DNA of 64,000 nucleotides from Gluconobacter sp. P1C6_b. Lineage in GTDB: Bacteria; Pseudomonadota; Alphaproteobacteria; Acetobacterales; Acetobacteraceae. Below the pieces are notes generated by a model, which saw only the letters and a list, made by a program, of their open reading frames with translations, was not told the origin of the DNA and searched no databases. The DNA lies in contig NZ_JACRVU010000001.1 of NCBI RefSeq assembly GCF_018811945.1, forward strand, positions 195,476 to 259,475, given 5' to 3'. A program made the translations under genes and the position numbers. Of this stretch, positions 54,353 to 62,459 are shown in pieces (the stretch's first letter is position 1; each line of letters begins with the position of its first letter).

Positions 54353-54796
54353 TTATGGTCCGAGCACATAGCACGGCCGGCCGTCCTGGCGATCCTCCGT
54401 CAGCCAGGGCTGGATCAGACGCCGCCGCACCCGGACAACGCCCATCTCGCCGGCGGCAGAGATATCCGCGAGGTCTTCCGCCAGATTGATGGCCGTGCGG
54501 AACATGAGGCTGTCCGCCAGCGGCAGACCATTTTCCACAAAGTCCAGGGCGGTTCCGGCATCCGTCAGATGGTACACAAACGCCTCTCCCGCGGGAGGGC
54601 GAAAACCGGCGGGATCCAGCAAACAGGCCTCGACATCCGCAGCGGCCAGATGTGTGAGCGGCGGGCTCCAGTCCAGAAGGTCCGGCTGTTCCGCCGCAGG
54701 CGCGGGAACGCGAAGTGGCGCACTGGAGGAGCGGCGACGGCGAGACTTCGGCAGCTTTTCAAACAGGGACGCCGGGGGCGGGGAACGGCGGCCCAT
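54353..54796 (-). CDS. unknown 147-residue protein between zur and asparaginase
   Basis: Basic, disordered N-terminus (RRRRSSSAPLRVPAPAA), then a folded part starting near residue 50. The segment AFVYHLTDAGTALDFVENGLPLADSL has an H-h-T...GL look seen in some ADP-ribosyltransferase-like folds, but the evidence is slight. It ends VRVRRRLIQPWLTED. I do not recognise the family. Starts 6 bases after the zur stop and is followed by asparaginase after 43 bases, so it probably shares their transcript. Confidence 0.65.
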   Translation of the reverse strand: MGRRSPPPASLFEKLPKSRRRRSSSAPLRVPAPAAEQPDLLDWSPPLTHLAAADVEACLLDPAGFRPPAGEAFVYHLTDAGTALDFVENGLPLADSLMFRTAINLAEDLADISAAGEMGVVRVRRRLIQPWLTEDRQDGRPCYVLGP

Positions 54797-54802
54797 GATG
54801 TC

Positions 54803-55357
54803 TCAGCCCGCTGCGGTTTTGGGACGCCGAACCGGCGTAACGCCGGCTTTCTGGCAGGCCGCGCACAGGCCCTCGATTTCAACGGTTGCGGCTTCGGCAC
54901 GGAATCCCATGCTTTGCGCCGCGCGGGTCAGGACCGGGGCGATGGCGTCCTGCTCCAGTTCCCAGGCGCGGTCGCAGCCACGGCAGATCAGGAACTGCGC
55001 GCGGTGCATCCCGCCAGCGTCATGATGATTGCAGCCATGCGGACATTCCACCGCATGCGAACAGCCGACAAAGGCGCTGAGCCGCTCCAGACGGTGGATC
55101 AGGCTGTTCTCCAGCAGGAACTCCAGCGCGCGGTAAACCGTAGGCGGCGCGGCTTTCGGATGGGCGGGGCGCAGTCTGGCCAGCAGGTCATAGGCGCCCG
55201 AGGGCTTTTCGCTCGACAGGATCAGACCCAGCACGAGACGGCGGGTTTCCGTCAGGCGCTGTCCGTTGCGCTGGCACCATTCGGCCGTGCGGTCGAGGCG
55301 TTCCGTGACCTCGGGCGAGAATGTGAGCGTGTCAGCAATGGCAGAAGAATCCGGCAT
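54803..55357 (-). CDS. zur: Fur-family zinc regulator
   Basis: 184 residues from ATG 55357. Winged helix: LTETRRLVLGLILSSEKPSGAYDLLARL, PPTVYRALEFLLENSLIHRLERLSAFVGC. Metal sites: HAVECPHGCNHHDAG, FLICRGCDRAWEL and the C-terminal GLCAACQ. The CxxC pairs are the structural zinc of Zur/PerR-type proteins and the LSAFVGC is Zur-like. Represses zinc uptake when zinc is plentiful. No zinc transporter is in the window. Confidence 0.88.
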   Translation of the reverse strand: MPDSSAIADTLTFSPEVTERLDRTAEWCQRNGQRLTETRRLVLGLILSSEKPSGAYDLLARLRPAHPKAAPPTVYRALEFLLENSLIHRLERLSAFVGCSHAVECPHGCNHHDAGGMHRAQFLICRGCDRAWELEQDAIAPVLTRAAQSMGFRAEAATVEIEGLCAACQKAGVTPVRRPKTAAG

Positions 55358-55415
55358 GAGGGTCAATATGGCATCCCCGTCGCGCTTTGCCGAGAGACCC
55401 CGCCACAAACAGCCA

Positions 55416-57287
55416 TCAGGTCGCGAACTGCCGCACCAGATCTCGGATCACGACCGGGTCGGTTTCGAGCATGACCTGCCGATGCAACTGGTCGCAGTCT
55501 TCGAGCGTGAGGGTGCGGATCAGGCGTTTCACCCGCGGCAGGGAGGCGGAGTTCATGGAAAAGGACCGCAGACCCAGGCCGATCAGCAGCGCCACCACCC
55601 GCGGGTCGGATGCCATTTCCCCACAGACCGAAATCGGACGGCGCGCGCGCAGCGCCGAATCCGCCGCAGCCGCAATCAGCCTCAGCACACCGGGATGGAG
55701 TGGGCTGTAGCGGTCCGCCACCATGGAATCCGCGCGGTCCACGGCGAGCGTGTACATCGTCAGGTCATTGGTGCCGAGCGCCATGAAATCGGCGTGCCGG
55801 GCCAGCGTATCCACCGTAAGGGCCGCAGCCGGGGTCTCGACCATGATCCCCAGCGGGGGCAGCGGATCGGGGAGCGTGTGTCCCTTGCGCTTGAGGCGGC
55901 GCACAACGCGGTCGTAAATCTCGCGGGCATCCACGATTTCGTCCGGGGACGTGACCATCGGTAGCAGGATCCGCACCCGGCCGGGGGGAACGCCCTCGGC
56001 AGGCTCGGCGGCCCGCAGAATGGCCGCGAACTGCGTCTCCAGAACCTCCGGCACCCGGAGCAGAAGCCGCACGCCCCGCAGACCCAGCGCTGGATTGTCG
56101 CCATCCGCGACCTGCTCCGCCAGACCCAGCCTGCGCATGCAGGCACGCCCCTTCTCGCCGCCCCAGTCCAGCACGCGGATCGTGACGGGGCGGCCGTCCA
56201 TGGCCTGGACGATGGCGCGATAGGCGTCTGTCTGGCCGTCTTCGTCCGGCAGATCCTCGCGTTCACCGAACAGGAACTCGCTGCGCAGCAGGCCAATGCC
56301 CTTGGCGCCATTGCGCATCAGCATCGGCAGTTCCGCCGGAAGTTCAAGATTGGCGGAAAGCTCGATGTCTTCGCCGCTCTGAAGCTGGGCTGGGAGGCGC
56401 TTGAGGCGCCCGAAAGCCCGCTTTTCCTTCACTTCACGCTGTGCGGATTCCGCCGCCAGACGCAGTTCGGTTTCGTTGGGGGAAAGCGTGACGGTGCCGA
56501 GATGCCCGTCCACGACCACCATCTCGCCTTCCTGTACTTGCGCCATGAGGTTCGGCACGGCGAGGATGGCGGGAATGTCGAGCGCGCGCAGCAGGATGGC
56601 CGTGTGATCGGCCCCACCACCGCCCTGCGTCACCACGGCCGCAATCCGGGCCGGGTCGATCATGGCGACATCGGCCGGACGGAGCTGCTCGGCCACCAGA
56701 ACGGAGCCAGGTGGCAGGCTGGAAAACGCGCGATAGGAAATGCCGGTCAGGTTCCGCACGAGGCGGCGGCCGATTTCCTCGAACTCTCCCGCCAGACGCA
56801 GATTGGCATCGGCTTCCTGCGTATTGTTCTCGCGCGCCACGGCCTCGGCCATGCGCGAGACCTGCAACGCCAGTTCCCGCGTAACTTCTGAAACGGCGGC
56901 CTCGGCGCACAGCCCCTCATCGGCGATGCGGCTGCGGACCTGACGCAGCAGCCGCGACGGGCCGAGCATCCGCTCATAGACCATCAGAAGGGAGGCAATT
57001 TCCTCGCGGCCCTCTTCCGGCAAGCCGACCAGCCGGTCCCGCATCTTTTCGATCTGGTGAAGCGCGCGGGCGATCGCCTCATCCAGCCGGACGCCCTCGG
57101 CTTCCGGCCCGATGGCGCTGTAGCGCTCGGTAATGTCGGGAAGGGGAAGTTCCTCGACACGCCCTGCGGGGCCAAGCCCCATGCCCGGCGTGATGGCCTT
57201 GCCCTGAAGGAAAACGCCGGAGCGCGGGCTGCGGCGGGAGGAGCGGGCGGAACGGCTGCGGGTCGGTCGCCCTGAGGCTTCAGTCAC
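55416..57287 (-). CDS. ptsI: PTS enzyme I (phosphoenolpyruvate-protein phosphotransferase)
   Basis: GTG at 57287 (MTEASGRP) or TTG at 57296, both overlapping the HPr stop. About 620 residues, no GAF domain, so PtsI rather than PtsP. The phospho-His site reads VVTQGGGGADHTAILLRALDIPAI; the PEP domain has RPVTIRVLDWGGEKGRACMRRLG-type elements and GVRLLLRVPEVLETQ, MVTSPDEI, and C-terminal SVCGEMASDPR. Phosphorylates HPr from PEP. No EIIB/EIIC sugar permease is here. Confidence 0.95.
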   Translation of the reverse strand: MTEASGRPTRSRSARSSRRSPRSGVFLQGKAITPGMGLGPAGRVEELPLPDITERYSAIGPEAEGVRLDEAIARALHQIEKMRDRLVGLPEEGREEIASLLMVYERMLGPSRLLRQVRSRIADEGLCAEAAVSEVTRELALQVSRMAEAVARENNTQEADANLRLAGEFEEIGRRLVRNLTGISYRAFSSLPPGSVLVAEQLRPADVAMIDPARIAAVVTQGGGGADHTAILLRALDIPAILAVPNLMAQVQEGEMVVVDGHLGTVTLSPNETELRLAAESAQREVKEKRAFGRLKRLPAQLQSGEDIELSANLELPAELPMLMRNGAKGIGLLRSEFLFGEREDLPDEDGQTDAYRAIVQAMDGRPVTIRVLDWGGEKGRACMRRLGLAEQVADGDNPALGLRGVRLLLRVPEVLETQFAAILRAAEPAEGVPPGRVRILLPMVTSPDEIVDAREIYDRVVRRLKRKGHTLPDPLPPLGIMVETPAAALTVDTLARHADFMALGTNDLTMYTLAVDRADSMVADRYSPLHPGVLRLIAAAADSALRARRPISVCGEMASDPRVVALLIGLGLRSFSMNSASLPRVKRLIRTLTLEDCDQLHRQVMLETDPVVIRDLVRQFAT

Positions 57288-57579
57288 GCTCGCCAAACCC
57301 GTCCGCGATCAGGGCTGCCAGCGCATCGAGCGCTTCGGCCGCCTGCGGACCATGGGCGCGCAGCGTGACGTCCTGCCCTTCTCCCGCACCCAGCATCATC
57401 AGCCCCATGATCGACAGGGCGGAAACGACATTGGTGCCATGCGCGATCGTGGTCTCGGCGTCAAAACGCTCGGCCGTGGTGACGATTTTGGCAGCGGGCC
57501 GGGCATGAAGGCCCAGATGATTGACGATGGTGACGGTGCGGGGGGCAACTGTGCCGGGAGAAAGGGTCGTGTCGCTCAT
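57280..57579 (-). CDS. ptsH: HPr phosphocarrier
   Basis: 99 residues. His-phosphorylation site LGLHARPAAKI and regulatory Ser in SALSIMGLMMLGAGEGQDV, the target of HPr kinase. Accepts phosphate from enzyme I and passes it to EIIA-Man-type protein; with HprK nearby, Ser phosphorylation likely regulates metabolism. Lies 14 bases after EIIA and overlaps the ptsI start. Confidence 0.96.
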   Translation of the reverse strand: MSDTTLSPGTVAPRTVTIVNHLGLHARPAAKIVTTAERFDAETTIAHGTNVVSALSIMGLMMLGAGEGQDVTLRAHGPQAAEALDALAALIADGFGERD

Positions 57580-57593
57580 TCAGTGAACTCAAT

Positions 57594-58034
57594 TCAATGA
57601 ACCGGCAGCGTACAGGCACGCGGCCCGCCATGAAGACAGGGGTCCGGAAGCTGGGACGCCACGGCGATATACTTCCGCCCGGCCATTGTGGCCTTTTCCA
57701 CGCAGCCTGCAAGGTCCAGATCCCGCCGCGTTTTCGCCAGCTTGACCAGCATGGGCACATTCACACCCGACACGACCTCGACATGTCCCGGCTCCCGCAG
57801 GGAAAGCGCCAGATTGGACGGCGAACTGCCGAAAATATCCGTCAGCAGCAGCACCCCGTCACCGGTATCGAGACGCTGAAGCAGACGTTCGGCCGCCGGG
57901 CGGAGCATCGCCGGATCATCATCATCCGCCACGCCCACCACACCGACCTGGGTCTGGGGTCCCACGACGTGAACCAGCGTTTCCAGCAGGACATCCCCAA
58001 GGCGCCCATGCGTTACCAGCATCAGTCCGATCAT
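57594..58034 (-). CDS. PTS mannose-type EIIA domain protein
   Basis: 146 residues. Phospho-His in MLVTHGRLGDVLLETL and the ILTDIFGSSPSNLALSL-like loop LLTDIFGSSPSNLAL. Stand-alone EIIA-Man without IIB or IIC, as in other alphaproteobacteria, serving as a phosphate-state signal rather than in transport. Start overlaps the rapZ stop by 4 bases. Confidence 0.94.
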   Translation of the reverse strand: MIGLMLVTHGRLGDVLLETLVHVVGPQTQVGVVGVADDDDPAMLRPAAERLLQRLDTGDGVLLLTDIFGSSPSNLALSLREPGHVEVVSGVNVPMLVKLAKTRRDLDLAGCVEKATMAGRKYIAVASQLPDPCLHGGPRACTLPVH

Positions 58035-59005
58035 ACCGTTGTGTCCTGTGAGGGATCCTGGGGTGGAACGGCCCAGCGCCAGGACGCCAGACCCTTGCGG
58101 GCAAGTTCGCGGTGCAGGACCATCATTGGCCCGACCGGTACGGTTTTCGGGAGAATGCGGGCGAGTTCTTCAACGATCGTCACCGAGCGGTGGCGACCGC
58201 CACTGCACCCGATGGCAATGGTCGCGTATTTCTTGCCTTCCGCCACAAACCGGGGAAGCACAAGCTCAAGAAGGCTCTGGATATGGCCGAAAAATGCGGG
58301 ATAGGCCGGGTCCGACTTCACATACTGCACCACTGCCCCGTCCAGCCCGGTCATGGGCTGAAGAGCGGAATCATAATGGGGATTGCGCAGGAAGCGTGCA
58401 TCAAAAACCATGTCCGCCTCGCGGGGCAGACCGGACGGATAGGCAAAGGACATCAATGCAACCGTCAGCCCTTCCCCGCCCGTGCTGCCAAAGCGCGTCT
58501 CGATCAGCTGTCGCAGTTCGGGAGATGGCAGGTCGGACGTGTCGATAACCAGATCCGCATTGGCCCGCAGCGGGGCCAGAAGAGCGGTTTCCTGTTCGAT
58601 TCCGGGAAGAATGGTGCCGCTGGTCACCAAAGGGTGGCGGCGACGCGTGGCGGTGAAACGACGCAGAAGGATTTCGGGTTCGGCGGTGGCGTAAAGGAGC
58701 TGGACCGAGCAGTCGGGCAGAAGTCGCAGGCGTTCAAGCTCTTCCAGCACGCGGGAGGCCTCGAACCCGCGACTGCGGACATCGATCCCGATGGCCAGAT
58801 TCTGTCCGGCCCGTGAGGCGAGCGCCTGGATTAGGTTCAGGGGTGGGTTATCCACGACCTCATGACCCAGATCTTCCAGAACCCGCAATATGGATGATTT
58901 TCCCGCCCCGGACAGACCCGTCACGATCAGGATCCGGCGGGAACCATGATCATATCCGGATATGGAGCCAGACTCGGGATGGTTCGCCGATGCCATGCGC
59001 CACAC
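58031..59005 (-). CDS. rapZ: RapZ/YvcJ-type nucleotide-binding protein
   Basis: 324 residues from GTG at 59005, five bases after AAGGG; ATG at 58996 also fits. Walker A VTGLSGAGKSSILRVLEDLG, IGIDVRSRGFEASRVLEEL, and C-terminal AIGCSGGRHRSVTIVEEL. RapZ of E. coli guides RNase E to the GlmZ sRNA; the role in acetic acid bacteria is not shown. Co-directional with PTS genes, downstream of hprK. Confidence 0.93.
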   Translation of the reverse strand: MWRMASANHPESGSISGYDHGSRRILIVTGLSGAGKSSILRVLEDLGHEVVDNPPLNLIQALASRAGQNLAIGIDVRSRGFEASRVLEELERLRLLPDCSVQLLYATAEPEILLRRFTATRRRHPLVTSGTILPGIEQETALLAPLRANADLVIDTSDLPSPELRQLIETRFGSTGGEGLTVALMSFAYPSGLPREADMVFDARFLRNPHYDSALQPMTGLDGAVVQYVKSDPAYPAFFGHIQSLLELVLPRFVAEGKKYATIAIGCSGGRHRSVTIVEELARILPKTVPVGPMMVLHRELARKGLASWRWAVPPQDPSQDTTV

Positions 59006-59045
59006 TCTAGCCCTTTTTCTTTTTGTGCGGAACTATTTCGCACCT

Positions 59046-59507
59046 TCACGTTTCCGCAACATTTTCGCCTGCGCCGGCGACCCATTCATAGGTGCCGCAA
59101 CAGGCCTTCAGGGCCGCCCTGATCCGCGCCACCGTTCCCGGAAAACCGGGCTCCAGACGCAGCATGACCGCTCCCGTCCAGGGGTCCCGGCAGGGCTCCG
59201 GCAGACGCGGCTGCCCCTCCCCCAGGCAGACCCGCAGACGCACCGCTGCTTTTATGACAAAAGGTGTCCGAAGGATTCCAACCCCCCGAACCTCGATCAG
59301 CCCCGCAAGACGTTCAGGAGCCGAGGCCACGGCGCCGTCCAGCACAACCCGGTCATCCGCCACGAGATCGAAACCCGCATCCATCAGCCGCAGGGCCAGT
59401 TCGGATTTCCCCGAGCCGGGAGGGCCGGAAATCAGCACGCCGTCTCCGTTCCACGCCACACAGCAGGCATGGACCGAGCCTTCAGGCAGAAATGACAGGA
59501 CGGACAT
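59046..59507 (-). CDS. hprK: short HPr kinase/phosphorylase
   Basis: 153 residues: only the C-terminal catalytic domain, as is usual in alphaproteobacteria. Walker A ISGPPGSGKSELALRLM, DLVADDRVVLD and the HprK signature IEVRGVGIL. Phosphorylates HPr at the regulatory Ser and removes it. Sits between chvG and rapZ on the strand of the PTS cluster, with a Rid-like gene inserted on the other strand upstream. Confidence 0.93.
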   Translation of the reverse strand: MSVLSFLPEGSVHACCVAWNGDGVLISGPPGSGKSELALRLMDAGFDLVADDRVVLDGAVASAPERLAGLIEVRGVGILRTPFVIKAAVRLRVCLGEGQPRLPEPCRDPWTGAVMLRLEPGFPGTVARIRAALKACCGTYEWVAGAGENVAET

Positions 59508-59597
59508 GATGGATTGCGACCTCCACGGGAGCGGACTAAGACCTTGGGCTGGACAGGGGCATGACGGATCCCTGACACGGAGCAGGACCACGAACCC

Positions 59598-59948
59598 ATG
59601 GGCGCATCCTTCCCTCACCAGACCGTCACCGTACATGGAGACGAAGTCACCTGCACCGATTTCAGTGGCTTCAGTCCGGACGGGGACCGTCCAGGCCGGC
59701 TGTCGGATGAATGTCAGGCAGCACTTTCCGCCATTTCCGAAGCTCTGGCCGACCATGGCCTCACCCTGGGCCATACCCGGCACGTCGCCGCCATGATTCG
59801 CGAAGGCCAGACCTTCGCCCAGTGTCAGGGCGCCCTGAACGAGGCACTGGCAGCGGCAAAACCCGCGCTGACCCTGCAGATCGTGCAGCGTTTTCCCCTG
59901 CCCGAGCAGCGCATCGCCCTCACTCTGACCGCTACTCCAGATAAATAA
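59598..59948 (+). CDS. divergent Rid-like protein
   Basis: 116 residues. LSDECQAALSAISEALADHGLTLGHTRHVAAMI and ALAAAKPALTLQIVQRFPLPEQRIALTLTA follow the Rid (YjgF) fold pattern. The Arg that in active RidA binds the imine carboxylate (PARxTV-like segment) is replaced by Leu (KPALTLQIV), so imine deaminase activity is unlikely. It runs divergently from hprK with 90 bases between starts. Confidence 0.7.
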   Translation: MGASFPHQTVTVHGDEVTCTDFSGFSPDGDRPGRLSDECQAALSAISEALADHGLTLGHTRHVAAMIREGQTFAQCQGALNEALAAAKPALTLQIVQRFPLPEQRIALTLTATPDK

Positions 59949-59956
59949 CAGCAAAA

Positions 59957-59989
59957 CACGCCATTTTATGGCGTGAAGTGCCGTTTTTA
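59957..59989 (+). terminator. intrinsic terminator after the Rid-like gene
   Basis: CACGCCAT, loop TTT, ATGGCGTG, then five T about eight bases later. 8 bases past the stop. Confidence 0.7.
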
Positions 59990-60046
59990 CGGATCAATGG
60001 CTTTTAATAACTTTCCCGAACGAATTTAAGGCGCGAAAAACAGAAA

Positions 60047-60063
60047 CTGGCACGCTTCATGCA
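60047..60063 (+). promoter_or_regulatory. sigma-54-like -24/-12 element upstream of the UrcA gene
   Basis: CTGGCACGCTTCATGCA compared with consensus TGGCACG-N4-TTGCW: all of the -24 half and four of five bases of the -12 half match. About 55 bases upstream of the start codon at 60118. Whether this organism has RpoN cannot be seen here. Confidence 0.45.
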
Positions 60064-60117
60064 TTGAAGATTTCCAGACGCCACGAGCGTCGGATTCCTC
60101 TTCAGGAGCTTCATGCC

Positions 60118-60480
60118 ATGACCCGCTTTTCTTCCCTTCTGCTCTGCGCCCTGTCTGCCAGCATTGTCCTCCCGCTTCAGGCCGCTCAGGCTACTCCGAC
60201 CCCGGCCAGCACTGGCAGAGTCAGTATGACAGTCGATCTCTCCTCGCTGGATCTCACATCCCGGAAGGGCTGGGAAACGGCGACGCAGCAGATTACGCAG
60301 GCCTCCCACGCCGTCTGCCACCAGCTTCAGGAGGAGGACTGGCTGCTCGCAACCGATGTGACCGACTGCGAACAGGCTGCCCTCTCCGATGCCCGGACCA
60401 CTCTGTATGACCTGCGCGACCAGCAGCGGGCCAGCCGCAGGAACGGACATGTCTTCCTTGCACTATCTGGCAGGAAGTAA
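60118..60480 (+). CDS. exported UrcA-family protein
   Basis: 120 residues from ATG 60118, after AGGAG at spacing 9. Signal peptide (LLLCALSASIVLPLQAAQA), then the UrcA pattern: VTVDLSSLDLTSRKGWETA-type opening (MTVDLSSLDL), ITQASHAVCHQL with Cys, and TDCEQAALSDA with a second Cys, the pair likely disulfide-bonded. UrcA proteins are small exported proteins of unknown role. A sigma-54-like element lies upstream. Confidence 0.72.
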   Translation: MTRFSSLLLCALSASIVLPLQAAQATPTPASTGRVSMTVDLSSLDLTSRKGWETATQQITQASHAVCHQLQEEDWLLATDVTDCEQAALSDARTTLYDLRDQQRASRRNGHVFLALSGRK

Positions 60481-60485
60481 CGGTC

Positions 60486-60785
60486 ATGGCCCGACATCTC
60501 CTCCCGCTGCTGGTCCTGGCCCTCCCCTTTGCGGCGACGCTCGTGCCGGGCGTGATCGACGGGCTGTCCTCAGGACCGGCCATTACCATTCAGGCCCCGG
60601 CCGGGCTGCCAGCCTCAGGGCGCGCGGGGCAGCCGCACCACAAAACAGGCGCCACGGATCGCCCCGGACGCATCCATCCGGTTCTCGGCGAACAGACTGC
60701 CGCGCAGGGCGTGAATGATCTGCCGGCTGATCGCGAGGCCGAGTCCGGAATGCTGGCCGAAGTTTTCGGTCTGGGGCCGTTCTGA
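60486..60785 (+). CDS. possible small exported protein, antisense to the chvG 3' end
   Basis: An ATG 5 bases after the UrcA stop has AGGAAG at a good distance and opens a 99-residue frame with a signal-like start (MARHLLPLLVLALPFAATLVPG). From residue 44 on it runs opposite the end of chvG and loses any folded character. Either a real short gene with a coincidental overlap or chance. Not recognised. Confidence 0.3.
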   Translation: MARHLLPLLVLALPFAATLVPGVIDGLSSGPAITIQAPAGLPASGRAGQPHHKTGATDRPGRIHPVLGEQTAAQGVNDLPADREAESGMLAEVFGLGPF

Positions 60786-62453
60786 ATAGAAACGGTCGAA
60801 AATGCTGTCGAGCTTTCCGGGCGGAATGCCGGGGCCCTGATCGGTGATGGTGATTTCAACCACACTGCCGGTCCCGGGCCCTTCCCCTGCAATATCGCGC
60901 GCGCTGGCATGCAGGGCGATGATGCCTTTTGGCGGCGAGAACGACACTGCATTGCCGATCAGATTGCGCAGGACCTGCACCAGCCGGTCCTCCACGGCCA
61001 GCGCCTTCAGCGGCGGATCCTGATCGCGAACGTCCAGCCGCAGGACAGGATCATTCTCACGGCGTGTCGTCTGATGCATTTCCGCCAGAATGGACAGAAG
61101 AGCCACGACCGAAACGGGCTCGGGACGTACGCGGGAGAGTTCCGCGTCGATACGGCTGGCATCGGAAATGTCCGTAATCAGACGGTCGAGCCGTTTGACG
61201 TCGCTGTTGATGATGCCGAGCAGCCTCTCGCGCCGTTCGGCGATCTGGATGCGCGGAAGCGTCTCGATGGCCGAGCGGATGGAAGAGAGCGGGTTCTTGA
61301 TCTCATGGCTGACATCGGCGGCGAAGCGTTCGATGTCATCCATCCGCGCCCACAGCGCCAGCGCACTGCCGCGGAGCGACCGGGCCAGAACGCCGATTTC
61401 GTCACGCCGGGCCAGAAGCCGCTCCGGCACAAGATCCTTGCGGCCATCCGTCTCGCGCATGTCGTTGGATGCCCGTGCCAGCGTCAGCAGCGGGCGGGCG
61501 ATCGTGAGCGACAGGTACCAGGACAGCAGGACCGTCACGACCAGCGCCGCCAGAACCAGTGAGAGGATCGAGGACCGGACGGCAAAGAGCGTGCGATCCA
61601 CTTCGGGCGCATGGCGGGTCAGCTGGATCTCGCCAACCGTCACGCCATCGCGCACGACAGGCTCCACGACCGTCACAACAAGCTGATGGTCCTTGGTGCG
61701 CCGGATGAAGGGCGGCAGTTCCGCCTGGGAATGGAATGGCTGGGCATCATGCGGGCCGTCCATGGCGGTGTCGTTGGTGTCGAGCGTCACTTCCTCGCTG
61801 GACGTCAGCGGCAGAAGCGACAGGAGCCAGTCGTAGAAACTTTCGAGAATATTGTTCCGGGGCGGCTGCCACGATCCTCCATCGACAGGGTCGGGAGCGG
61901 CATGATCCTGTTTGCCACGCGAAGCCGTGCGACTGTCCACGACAAGCTTGCCGTCCGGATCGAACAGCAGGGCATGGGCATTGGGGCTCGGTTCGGTCAG
62001 ACGGGCCAGCAGGGGGCGGGCCTGCGCGACGTCCAGTTCCAGATTGCCGCCGGGCGCCGGATGACCGGGCGCATGGGCACTCACCCGGACGGCGGACTGA
62101 CCAAGCGCTCCGGCATAGATATGGGCCTGCTCGCGCAGGGCATTGACGTCGGTTTCCAGCAGGCCGTTCTGGAACTGGTCCAGAAACAGCAGCGTGACGG
62201 CCAGAAGCGCAAGGGGCAGGGCATTGAGCAGCAGGATCCGCACCAGAAGCGGCGAAGCCAGACGCCGGCGCGACAGGGAGATCTCCGACGCCCGGCGGGG
62301 GCGCAGACGCCTCAGGATCTTTGCGCCGACCCTCCGCAGGGACTCGCCCAGCCCCGCACGGGCCGATTCGGCGCGGCGCCGGTCGCGGCCCTGTTCGAGC
62401 CGGTCAGCGTCCAGTGCCTGACCTGTCGGGAAGGAAGCGGAGTCATCATCCAC
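60615..62453 (-). CDS. chvG: ChvG-type sensor histidine kinase
   Basis: 612 residues. Two transmembrane helices (LLNALPLALLAVTLLFL at about 70-90 and VLAALVVTVLLSWYLSLTIA at about 300-320) flank a large periplasmic domain. HAMP, HisKA with FAADVSHEIKNPLSSIRSAIETL, and HATPase_c with NLIGNAVSFS and DQGPGIPPGKLDSIFDRFYS. Pairs with ChvI 6 bases upstream. The system senses acid and envelope stress in other alphaproteobacteria and is characteristically linked to hprK and PTS genes, as here. Confidence 0.94.
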   Translation of the reverse strand: MDDDSASFPTGQALDADRLEQGRDRRRAESARAGLGESLRRVGAKILRRLRPRRASEISLSRRRLASPLLVRILLLNALPLALLAVTLLFLDQFQNGLLETDVNALREQAHIYAGALGQSAVRVSAHAPGHPAPGGNLELDVAQARPLLARLTEPSPNAHALLFDPDGKLVVDSRTASRGKQDHAAPDPVDGGSWQPPRNNILESFYDWLLSLLPLTSSEEVTLDTNDTAMDGPHDAQPFHSQAELPPFIRRTKDHQLVVTVVEPVVRDGVTVGEIQLTRHAPEVDRTLFAVRSSILSLVLAALVVTVLLSWYLSLTIARPLLTLARASNDMRETDGRKDLVPERLLARRDEIGVLARSLRGSALALWARMDDIERFAADVSHEIKNPLSSIRSAIETLPRIQIAERRERLLGIINSDVKRLDRLITDISDASRIDAELSRVRPEPVSVVALLSILAEMHQTTRRENDPVLRLDVRDQDPPLKALAVEDRLVQVLRNLIGNAVSFSPPKGIIALHASARDIAGEGPGTGSVVEITITDQGPGIPPGKLDSIFDRFYSERPQTENFGQHSGLGLAISRQIIHALRGSLFAENRMDASGAIRGACFVVRLPRAP

Positions 62454-62459
62454 GCGCGC

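Noticed and set aside
60486-60785. Firm gene call for the 99-residue frame after the UrcA gene
   Set aside because: More than half of it is antisense to chvG and has no domain; it is retained only as a low-confidence feature because of its ribosome site and signal-like start.
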